A model generated the notes under the pieces. It worked only from the letters and a program-made list of their open reading frames with translations, did not search any database and was not told the DNA's origin. Shown here piece after piece: positions 57,184 through 64,000 of a stretch of 64,000 nucleotides of DNA. The stretch comes from Crocinitomicaceae bacterium. Lineage in GTDB: Bacteria > Bacteroidota > Bacteroidia > Flavobacteriales_D > Crocinitomicaceae. Each line of letters starts with the position of its first letter. The stretch's first letter is position 1. The stretch spans positions 101,752 through 165,751 of the forward strand of contig JANRBR010000011.1 of assembly GCA_030727405.1 (NCBI GenBank), read 5' to 3'. A program made the position numbers and the translations under genes.

Positions 57184-59913
57184 ATGATTATGTTAATTAG
57201 AATAACGAAAAAAATGAATTTTTTGAAAGCAGCACTTGTATCGAGTGTGATGTTATTAGGACAAATACATGCATTCAGCCAAAATAATGTCGTATTATGC
57301 CTAGGACAGGACGCCACTATTTGTGCTGGTCAGACAGTTACCATCAACAACTGTAACTCCGGAACAAATCCTGGAACTGCCGCAGGACTTTACTTAAATG
57401 CGCCAACAAGTGTATTTTTAAGTGATGATGCATGGTCAGGAGCTGTTCCGATTGGATTCCCATTTAATTTTTACGGAACGAATTATACAACCTGTGCTAT
57501 TGGTTCGAACGGACTCATCTCTTTCGCGCCTGTTAGCGGATATTGTCCATGGTCACTCGCTGGCATTCCCCAACTTCCAACAGCGGTACTGCCATCAGCA
57601 CGCAACTCGATTATGATTGCTTATCAAGATTTGAATCCTGCTACAGCTGGACAAGTACAATATCAAACCATTGGTACAGCACCGAATCGTAAGTTTGTCG
57701 TGCTTTATAAGAATGTAGCCATGTTTGGTTGTACTACACAATGTAATTACCTAGCGATTATCCTTTATGAAACATCCAATATTTTTGAGTTACATATTGG
57801 AAACAAGCCTATTTGTGGAACTTGGAATGGAAGTTTAGCGATTCAAGGATCTGAGAATAATCCAATGACCGTTGCACACATCACTCCAGGACGAAATGTT
57901 TCTGTATGGAGTGCTAATCAGGATGGCAGGAGATTTTTACCTACTTCTCCATCAAACACGAACTCATACACCATGTCCCAGATTCCGTATACTATGGTAA
58001 ATAGTCCAGGAAGTAATTTCCTTTGGGCAAACACCATAGGTCAAACATTTCCATATAACAACGGTACATTAAACGTTAATCAAGTTCCATCCGGGACAAC
58101 AGGATACTTTTTAACAGGAGCAGCTTGTGGAACTAGCGTTGGATCCATCACCCAAGATACTACATGGATTACCGTATCGAGTCCAACACTATCCACTACA
58201 AACACTCCTGATGTATGTTCCCAAGGTATTGGTACGGCAACTGCAGTTCCCGGCGCAACTTCACCTCCACCTTATACATTTACATGGAGCAATGGTCAAA
58301 CAACACAAACAGCTACAGGATTAACTGCTGGCAATTATACCGTTTCGGTTTTAAATGGAAATGGATGTACAGCTACAGGAACAGTAACCATCACCGATAA
58401 TCCAGCAACTTTTAATGCAACAACCACTCCGGTATCATGTCCTGGAGGAAGCGATGGTACAGCTACCGCTGTTGTTACACCTATTACGGGTGCCATCACT
58501 TATACTTGGAGTAATGGTCAAACCACTCAAACTGCAACCGGTTTAAGCGCCGGAAATTATTGGTGCTATGCAACGACCGCTTCAGGATGTCAAGACACCA
58601 TTTACGTGACCATAACTGAGATTCCAGTAATGATACTTAATATGACGAATGTCGTTGACGCGAATTGTTACACCATTGCAAACGGACAAGCAACGGTAAA
58701 TGTTACTCAAGGAACGCCTAATTACGCTTATAGTTGGACAGGATCCACGGCGAGCGCTGCTACTGCATTAGATTTAGGTGTAGGCTTGCATACCGTAACT
58801 GTGACGGACATGAATGGTTGTGTTCAAACTTTGGATGTGTTAATCAATGAGCCATTGCCATTAGATATTACGTTTTTAACTCAAGACACCATGATCTGTT
58901 CTGAGGATGCGATTTTGTTATCTGCAATTGGATCGGGAGGATCATCTCCTTACACTTATTCATGGACAGAAGATGGGTTACCGATTGGAAACGGGGGATC
59001 TTTCACCGTTGACCCGATTAATTCAGGTACAGTTTATTGCGTCACACTTAGTGAAGCATGTGGATCACCAATTACAACGGAATGTATGACCATTACCTTC
59101 CCATTAGAAATTATTCCAAATACAGTACCAGATCATACTATTCGATGTTTGCCAGGTGATTTTGTGTTCTCGAACACATCTACTAATGGAGGAGACATTG
59201 CAAGTACAGAGTATATTTTCTCAACTGGTGAATCATTCTCAGTGAATAGTTTGGATCCTCTTCCTCATATGTTACCAACACCTGGAACATATACCTTGGA
59301 CATGGTCGTTACATCCATACACGGATGTACTTACCTAGGCCATTTCCAGGATATTGTAGAAGTAACTCCACTTCCAACGGCCGATTTTACAATGTCAAAG
59401 AGTCCACTAACATGGTTTGAAACAACGGTTCAAACAAACGATATTTCTTCAGGTAACATTGCAAGTTACATTTGGTCTAGTCCAGGTGCAACAAATGTTG
59501 TTAACAATGGCGGTAGTGCAATGATTTCCTATCCAGAAGGAGTTATGGGAACATACAACATCACATTAGTTGTTACCACAAATCAAGGATGTTCAGATTC
59601 TGCCACTTATGAAATTCAAGTGGTATCTGACGTGATTTTCTATGCTCCAACAGCATTTACGCCAGATGGCGATGAACATAATCAAGTTTGGTTGTTTTAT
59701 GTAGAAGGAATTGATAAAGAAAATTTTGAATTAACGATTCACAATCGTTGGGGAGAAGTTGTTTGGGAAACTCATGATGTCAATGCTTATTGGGATGGTT
59801 ATTACAATGGTCAACGCGTTCAACCAGGAGTATATACATGGAAAGCTTGGTACAAGGAATTGGACACAGACGGAAAAAATGAAAAGACAGGTGTTATTAA
59901 TGTCATTCGTTAA
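57184..59913 (+). CDS. large surface protein with SprB-like repeats, PKD-like domains and type B T9SS sorting domain
   Basis: A 909-residue secreted protein. The signal peptide ends near HAFSQ; the start may be 57184 or the ATG at 57214 (MNFLKAALVS). An N-terminal beta domain (about 35-250) resembles nidogen-type extracellular domains (VGFPFNFYGTNYTTCAIGSNG-like). Then come SprB-type repeats: two copies of TWSNGQTTQTATGL with AGNY, 74 residues apart, plus a third, diverged copy (YSWTGSTASAATALDLGVG). PKD-like domains follow (about 640-830). The end is the gliding-motility-associated C-terminal (CHU_C) domain: FYAPTAFTPDGDEHNQVW ... YNGQRVQPGVYTWK. It is probably a T9SS cargo that decorates the surface or is an adhesin. 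DUF4197 follows after 2 bp. Confidence 0.9.
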   Translation: MIMLIRITKKMNFLKAALVSSVMLLGQIHAFSQNNVVLCLGQDATICAGQTVTINNCNSGTNPGTAAGLYLNAPTSVFLSDDAWSGAVPIGFPFNFYGTNYTTCAIGSNGLISFAPVSGYCPWSLAGIPQLPTAVLPSARNSIMIAYQDLNPATAGQVQYQTIGTAPNRKFVVLYKNVAMFGCTTQCNYLAIILYETSNIFELHIGNKPICGTWNGSLAIQGSENNPMTVAHITPGRNVSVWSANQDGRRFLPTSPSNTNSYTMSQIPYTMVNSPGSNFLWANTIGQTFPYNNGTLNVNQVPSGTTGYFLTGAACGTSVGSITQDTTWITVSSPTLSTTNTPDVCSQGIGTATAVPGATSPPPYTFTWSNGQTTQTATGLTAGNYTVSVLNGNGCTATGTVTITDNPATFNATTTPVSCPGGSDGTATAVVTPITGAITYTWSNGQTTQTATGLSAGNYWCYATTASGCQDTIYVTITEIPVMILNMTNVVDANCYTIANGQATVNVTQGTPNYAYSWTGSTASAATALDLGVGLHTVTVTDMNGCVQTLDVLINEPLPLDITFLTQDTMICSEDAILLSAIGSGGSSPYTYSWTEDGLPIGNGGSFTVDPINSGTVYCVTLSEACGSPITTECMTITFPLEIIPNTVPDHTIRCLPGDFVFSNTSTNGGDIASTEYIFSTGESFSVNSLDPLPHMLPTPGTYTLDMVVTSIHGCTYLGHFQDIVEVTPLPTADFTMSKSPLTWFETTVQTNDISSGNIASYIWSSPGATNVVNNGGSAMISYPEGVMGTYNITLVVTTNQGCSDSATYEIQVVSDVIFYAPTAFTPDGDEHNQVWLFYVEGIDKENFELTIHNRWGEVVWETHDVNAYWDGYYNGQRVQPGVYTWKAWYKELDTDGKNEKTGVINVIR

Positions 59914-59915
59914 TC

Positions 59916-60650
59916 ATGTTTAAAATACTAGCTATTTCCTCCATTTCTTTGTTTATTGGAACGTGTTCAAAGTTAGATTTATCGGTGATTAATGGATATG
60001 TCAATAATACACCTACAGCTCCATTGGTCCCTAAACTAAGTAACCAAGAAGTCATTTCCGGATTAAAAGAGGCATTGAATGTTGGTATTAAAAATGCAGT
60101 TAATGTAACTTCGATTACCGACGGATTTTTAAAAAATGAAACCATTCGTTTGCCCTTTCCACCTGACGCACTTAAAGCGCGTCAAAAAGCCATTGATTTA
60201 GGCATGACTAGCCAAGTTGAAAAGTTTGAAACGACATTGAACCGCGCAGCAGAGGAAGCAGTAAAAGAAGCACTTCCTATATTTATGGATGCCATTACGA
60301 ACATGAGCATTCAAGATGGATTTGCTATTTTAAATGGAGGTGAAGGTGCGGCCAGCAACTTTTTAAAAGAACAAACGACAGCAAAATTAACCGCTGCTTT
60401 TTCGCCAAAAGTTTCTGAGGCGATTTCCAAAGTCAAATTAACCGAATATTGGAGTCCGATCATGACCAAATACAACGCAGCCATGACACTTACTGGTGGC
60501 GAGAAAATCAACCCTGATTTAAATGCTTACGTGACACAAAAGGCCATTGAAGGACTTTTTAAGATGGTTACACTAGAGGAGAATAAAATCAGAAAAGATC
60601 CCGCAGCGCGCATATCTGATTTATTGGCAAAAGTTTTCGGTAGCATCTAA
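59916..60650 (+). CDS. DUF4197 family lipoprotein
   Basis: A 244-residue protein matching DUF4197: SNQEVISGLKEALNVGIKNAV, TDGFLKNETIRLPFPPDALK, DAITNMSIQDGFAILNGGE and YVTQKAIEGLFKMVTLEENKI. The N-terminus FKILAISSISLFIGTCSKLDL is a lipoprotein signal with the cysteine in GTCSK. The domain is mostly helical and its function is not known to me. It starts 2 bp after the surface-protein gene and precedes the nucleoside phosphorylase by 3 bp, so all three probably share a transcript. Confidence 0.88.
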   Translation: MFKILAISSISLFIGTCSKLDLSVINGYVNNTPTAPLVPKLSNQEVISGLKEALNVGIKNAVNVTSITDGFLKNETIRLPFPPDALKARQKAIDLGMTSQVEKFETTLNRAAEEAVKEALPIFMDAITNMSIQDGFAILNGGEGAASNFLKEQTTAKLTAAFSPKVSEAISKVKLTEYWSPIMTKYNAAMTLTGGEKINPDLNAYVTQKAIEGLFKMVTLEENKIRKDPAARISDLLAKVFGSI

Positions 60651-60653
60651 CTT

Positions 60654-61517
60654 ATGCAATTTCCAGCAACGGAACTCGTCCTAAACGAGCGAAACGAAGT
60701 GTATCATTTAGCGATTCAGCCCAAACAGCTTGCTCATAAAGTGATATTGGTTGGTGATCAGGATCGGGTTGGACTCATTTCAGCATTTTTTGATGAAATC
60801 GAACACAAAAGCCAACACCGCGAATTCGTTTGTCACACAGGAAGCTACCAAGGAAAACGCATCAGTGTTTTATCGACTGGAATTGGAACGGACAACATCG
60901 ACATTTGCCTACAAGAACTGGATGCTTTAGTGAACATTGATTTAGAATCACGGACCGAGAAAGAAGTTAAAACAGCTTTGGAAATTGTTCGCATTGGAAC
61001 CTGTGGCATTTTACAAGCCCATATTCCTTTGCATGCTTACCTCCTTTCGAGCATGGCTTATGGATTCGATAATGTTGCTCACTTCTATCCAATTGAATTT
61101 ACTGAATATGAACAGGTATTAAATAAGGAAATCGACCATCATTTAAACCTACCAAACGGAATCTCGCCTTACCTCATTTCTTCTAACGAATCCTTAACAA
61201 GTCGTTTTCAATCACCTCAAACCTTTGAAGGTATAACAGTGACAAGTTCTGGTTTCTATGGTCCACAAGGAAGAAGTTTACGTTTAGAAAGCACCATTAA
61301 GGACATTCACTTGAAACTCGGTAGTTTTGAGAGCGACGGCATGAAAATCGTCAATTTTGAAATGGAAAGTTCGGCTATTTTTGCCTTAGGAAGGCAGCTC
61401 GGGCATTCTTGTACCACCATTTGTTTGGGCATTGCCAATCGTCCGAATGAACAGTTTTCTAAAGGATGTGAATCCGAAATGAAGGATTTAATTCAATACG
61501 TTTTGAATCGATTCTAG
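60654..61517 (+). CDS. nucleoside phosphorylase (uridine phosphorylase-like)
   Basis: A 287-residue enzyme of the PNP/UDP family, which splits nucleosides with phosphate. The phosphate and nucleoside sites are seen in VGDQDRVGLISAFFDEI, VLSTGIGTDNIDICLQEL, VRIGTCGILQ and MKIVNFEMESSAIFALGRQL (E-M-E-S signature). The FEMESSAIF pattern and the preceding long loop favour uridine phosphorylase over hexameric purine nucleoside phosphorylase, but specificity is not certain. It meets the convergent TlpA gene with no spacer. Confidence 0.9.
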   Translation: MQFPATELVLNERNEVYHLAIQPKQLAHKVILVGDQDRVGLISAFFDEIEHKSQHREFVCHTGSYQGKRISVLSTGIGTDNIDICLQELDALVNIDLESRTEKEVKTALEIVRIGTCGILQAHIPLHAYLLSSMAYGFDNVAHFYPIEFTEYEQVLNKEIDHHLNLPNGISPYLISSNESLTSRFQSPQTFEGITVTSSGFYGPQGRSLRLESTIKDIHLKLGSFESDGMKIVNFEMESSAIFALGRQLGHSCTTICLGIANRPNEQFSKGCESEMKDLIQYVLNRF

Positions 61518-62036
61518 CTATTTTAGTTGCTTGTCGATTTGAATGTGCAAGTTTATTCCCCTCAACTCTCCTCCACTCGCCACAACGTGACCATCACCAT
61601 CTATCAAAAAGGCTGATGGAATGGAAGAAACACCATAATTCGCTGAGGCGATTCCGTCTTTATCCAAAACGTGATTTTTCCAAGACAGGTGATCTTCTTT
61701 CATCGCTTGTTTCCAGGCTGTTTCATCACGATCCAACGAAACACTAAACACCTCAAATCCTTTCGCATTTTTGAATGTTTTGGATTTGTATTTCGAGTAA
61801 GCTTCTACCACATTGGGACTTTCTTTGCGACATGGTCCACACCATGATGCCCAGAAATCCACGAGAACCAACTTACCGCGCAAATCAGAAAGTTTAAGCA
61901 CTTTTCCTTTGGTGTTTTTTAAGGTGATTTCAGGAGCAAGGTCTTTCGAATCAAAGGATTTTTCAGAACGAAAGCAAACAGCGTAACAGGTGTACGCCGC
62001 AAGAAAAAGCAATCCTAAAAACAGCTGTTTTTTCAT
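61518..62036 (-). CDS. TlpA-like thioredoxin-fold protein, exported
   Basis: A 172-residue redoxin. The N-terminus (KKQLFLGLLFLAAYTCYAV) is a signal peptide or anchor. The thioredoxin fold follows with APEITLKNTKGKVLKLSDL, the redox motif WASWCGPCRKESP, the insertion typical of TlpA/ResA (DRDETAWKQAMKEDHLSWKN) and the cis-Pro region VSSIPSAFLID. Such proteins act in the periplasm on cytochrome c maturation or general thiol redox. The start overlaps the murA stop by 1 bp. Confidence 0.92.
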   Translation of the reverse strand: MKKQLFLGLLFLAAYTCYAVCFRSEKSFDSKDLAPEITLKNTKGKVLKLSDLRGKLVLVDFWASWCGPCRKESPNVVEAYSKYKSKTFKNAKGFEVFSVSLDRDETAWKQAMKEDHLSWKNHVLDKDGIASANYGVSSIPSAFLIDGDGHVVASGGELRGINLHIQIDKQLK

Positions 62037-63343
62037 TATCCTATTCTACGAATATCCGCACCGATGTTATTCAAACGCAATTCAATGTCTTGGTATCCAC
62101 GGTCGATTTGTTCGATGTTTTCAATAACACTTTTTCCTTTTGCAGATAACGCCGCAATCAGCAAGGATACTCCTGCACGAATGTCCGGAGAAGACATGCT
62201 TATTCCGCGTAAATCATGCTCACGGTTCAAACCAATAACAGTCGCTCTATGTGGATCACATAATATAATCTGAGCCCCCATGTCAATCAATTTATCAACG
62301 AAAAACAAGCGCGATTCGAACATTTTCTGATGAATCAGAACAGAACCCTTTGCTTGCGTTGCCACCACTAAAATTATGGAAAGTAAATCGGGCGTAAATC
62401 CAGGCCATGGAGCATCATAAATGGTTAAAATAGACCCATCGATGAAGGTATCAATTTCATATGATTCTTGAGCAGGAATGTAGATGTCATCTCCACGTCT
62501 TTCAAGTTTAATCCCTAAACGACGGAAAACATTAGGTATAATCCCTAAATTGTCCCAACTCACATCTTTAATCGTTACTTCAGATTTCGTCATTGCTGCT
62601 AAACCTATAAAGCTTCCGATTTCAATCATATCCGGTAGAATTCGGTGAAAACACCCACCTAACTTTTTCACTCCTTTGATGATGAGCATATTTGAACCGA
62701 TGCCACTAATGTTTGCTCCCATCGCATTCAACATTTTGCAAAGTTGTTGAATATATGGTTCACATGCCGCATTATAAAAAGTCGTTTCACCTTCTGCCAT
62801 CACGGCTGCCATCAAGACATTCGCAGTTCCCGTCACAGAAGCTTCATCTAAGTGAATGTAAGCACCTTTCAAGTTCTTACCTTCGACGGAATAGAAATGT
62901 TCCCCTGCGTCGTAATTAAATTTTGCGCCAAGCAAAGCGAATCCTTCAAAGTGTGTGTCCAAACGACGACGACCGATTTTATCACCGCCCGGCTTAGGAA
63001 TAAATCCAACACCATAACGCGCTAAAAGTGGCCCAACGATCATGATTGAACCTCTCAAAGAAGAAGCTCTTTTTTTAAAATCTTCGGATTCTAGGTAAGC
63101 TAAGTCAATGTCCTTTGCTTGAAAAATATACGTGCCTTTCTCTACTTTTTCAACTTTGACACCCATTGTTTGAAGCAATGCAATCAGTTTATTGACATCT
63201 ACGATGTCCGGAATGTTCGAGATCGTTACCTTTTCTTCTGTTAATAAAGGTGCACAAAGTACCTGAAGTGCTTCGTTTTTTGCTCCCTGAGGAATCAATT
63301 CACCTTTTAATGGTTTACCACCGTATATTTCAAATGAAGCCAT
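62036..63343 (-). CDS. murA: UDP-N-acetylglucosamine 1-carboxyvinyltransferase, Asp-type active site
   Basis: MurA adds enolpyruvate from PEP to UDP-GlcNAc, the first committed step of peptidoglycan synthesis. The 435-residue, two-domain fold begins with FEIYGGKPLKGELIPQGAKNEAL (conserved Lys22-Asn23). The mobile loop reads KPGGDKIGRRRLDTH, so the residue equivalent to Cys115 of E. coli MurA is Asp121. Cys115 is the target of fosfomycin; enzymes with Asp here (Mycobacterium, Chlamydia) are naturally resistant. The adjacent upstream gene is DUF4290 (3 bp). Confidence 0.96.
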   Translation of the reverse strand: MASFEIYGGKPLKGELIPQGAKNEALQVLCAPLLTEEKVTISNIPDIVDVNKLIALLQTMGVKVEKVEKGTYIFQAKDIDLAYLESEDFKKRASSLRGSIMIVGPLLARYGVGFIPKPGGDKIGRRRLDTHFEGFALLGAKFNYDAGEHFYSVEGKNLKGAYIHLDEASVTGTANVLMAAVMAEGETTFYNAACEPYIQQLCKMLNAMGANISGIGSNMLIIKGVKKLGGCFHRILPDMIEIGSFIGLAAMTKSEVTIKDVSWDNLGIIPNVFRRLGIKLERRGDDIYIPAQESYEIDTFIDGSILTIYDAPWPGFTPDLLSIILVVATQAKGSVLIHQKMFESRLFFVDKLIDMGAQIILCDPHRATVIGLNREHDLRGISMSSPDIRAGVSLLIAALSAKGKSVIENIEQIDRGYQDIELRLNNIGADIRRIG

Positions 63344-63346
63344 CGT

Positions 63347-63988
63347 TTATTGCTTTTTGAATTTCTTTTTTTGTTTTTGTTTAAAATTGTTTGATTTTCC
63401 AAATTTCTTGTTGTTATTCGCGCCAATTCCCATGGAACGCAACAGGGTATTTGTATTCACCAATTCATCCGGATTTTCAAGGATTAATTCACCTTTTGAA
63501 AGCTCCTTCAAGTGCTCAGCAATCACGTTGTTTTCCACTGCATCGTTGTTGTGGGACAAGTATTGCTTTTTCATGAAGTTCGCCATGGTACTTTTCAGGT
63601 ATTCTTTCTCAGCAGGATCTTCCGTTGTCTTTGCTGTTTCCAAAATTGACTGAGTATATTTCCCATAGTGCCCATAACGAATGGAGCTTTTTGGATAATC
63701 TAAGCGATCAGGTTTTTCATTGAGAACCTCTTGTTTCGGTATTTCATACGGAGAGTCTACATCCAAATGAAAATCGGACATCACAAATAAATGCGTCCAC
63801 AGTTTATGTCGGTAATCATCCACGTCTCTTAAATGTGGATTTAATTGTCCCATCACCTCAATAATTGCCTGTGCCGCACGGTTCCGTTCTGTTCGGTCCG
63901 CAATTTCCATTGCGTGTGCAATCATGTTCTGCACATTACGACCATATTCTGGCAATATCAACTTCCCTCTAGTGGTGTTGTATTCCAT
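63347..63988 (-). CDS. DUF4290 family protein
   Basis: A 213-residue cytosolic protein. The N-terminus MEYNTTRGKLILPEYGRNVQNM and QLNPHLRDVDDYRHKLWTHLFVMSDF are the hallmark of DUF4290, known almost only from Bacteroidota. The C-terminus is basic and low in complexity (NNNKKFGKSNNFKQKQKKKFKKQ), which may bind nucleic acid. It sits directly upstream of murA, an arrangement I recall as common in Flavobacteriia. Function unknown. The true upstream end is complete: the ATG at 63988 lies 12 bp before the window edge. Confidence 0.92.
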   Translation of the reverse strand: MEYNTTRGKLILPEYGRNVQNMIAHAMEIADRTERNRAAQAIIEVMGQLNPHLRDVDDYRHKLWTHLFVMSDFHLDVDSPYEIPKQEVLNEKPDRLDYPKSSIRYGHYGKYTQSILETAKTTEDPAEKEYLKSTMANFMKKQYLSHNNDAVENNVIAEHLKELSKGELILENPDELVNTNTLLRSMGIGANNNKKFGKSNNFKQKQKKKFKKQ

Positions 63989-64000
63989 GTTTTCTATTTT

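Noticed and set aside
58127-58400. Extra ORFs and possible CRISPR-like repeats in the adhesin gene
   Set aside because: They are frame shadows of protein repeats; the two DNA copies are 222 bp apart and diverged, with no spacer structure.

Overview
The window is a stretch of chromosome from a member of the Bacteroidota, most likely the class Flavobacteriia (a Fluviicola/Crocinitomicaceae-like organism is my inference). The sequence-level reasons are: promoters of the TAnnTTTG type in front of many genes and no consistent Shine-Dalgarno motifs; secreted proteins ending in type A (PNP...) or type B (gliding-associated) type IX secretion sorting domains; SprB-like repeats; a GldK-like formylglycine-enzyme fold; DUF4290, DUF4197 and fused SpmA/SpmB proteins; a short RpoD; an Asp-type MurA; and topoisomerase IV parE-parC as a pair. 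No rRNA, tRNA, CRISPR array, insertion sequence, integrase or phage gene was seen. All intergenic gaps are under 300 bp; the largest is 56922-57183.

Layout. 1-7.3 kb: end of an MFS transporter, dapD, a small secreted protein, trhO, lgt, then pdhA-pdhC (pyruvate dehydrogenase E1-alpha and E2, without E1-beta between them). 6.8-10.2 kb: a repeat protein and SpmAB-like membrane protein on the minus strand, then pirin and a nitroreductase. 10.3-17.3 kb: a secreted subtilase with sorting domain, GNAT, ACMSD-like decarboxylase, an AT-rich FISUMP + GldK-like fusion protein, and an SDR. 17.2-20.3 kb: minus-strand operon hpt-adk-obg-PAP2-crcB. 20.4-28.2 kb: purK, a secreted Omp28-like protein, tcdA, and two tandem POT peptide transporters. 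28.2-32.5 kb: hypothetical, trmB, plsC-gatC-glycosyltransferase, trpS. 32.5-40.2 kb: TonB receptor, and the minus-strand string dapF-GNAT-mltG-glycosylasparaginase-beta-mannosidase. 40.3-45.1 kb: HtrA protease, rpoD, gap, cmk. 45.1-52.3 kb: DUF2891, a His-bearing membrane protein, parC, parE. 52.5-57 kb: efp, gcvT, a GDPD-like lipoprotein with an outer-membrane-like protein, gdhA. 57.2-64 kb: a 909-residue adhesin-like T9SS cargo, DUF4197 lipoprotein, nucleoside phosphorylase, TlpA thioredoxin, murA, DUF4290.

How it fits together. Most genes are core metabolism and cell-envelope genes. Recognisable functional groups are lysine/peptidoglycan precursor supply (dapD, dapF, murA, mltG), purine supply and salvage (purK, hpt, adk), tRNA modification (trhO, tcdA, trmB), translation (trpS, gatC, efp), envelope lipids and lipoproteins (lgt, plsC), peptide and amino-acid use (subtilase, two POT transporters, gdhA, gcvT, ACMSD), and a possible N-glycan core degradation pair (beta-mannosidase and glycosylasparaginase).

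I did not find an obviously new multi-gene system. The observations most worth a second look are the recurrent -7 box placed 3-4 nt before start codons (probable leaderless mRNAs), a protein built of four exact 25-residue repeats, the FISUMP/GldK-like fusion, the N-glycan pair, an uncharacterised polytopic membrane protein with several membrane-associated histidines, and different periplasmic insertions in the two POT transporters.
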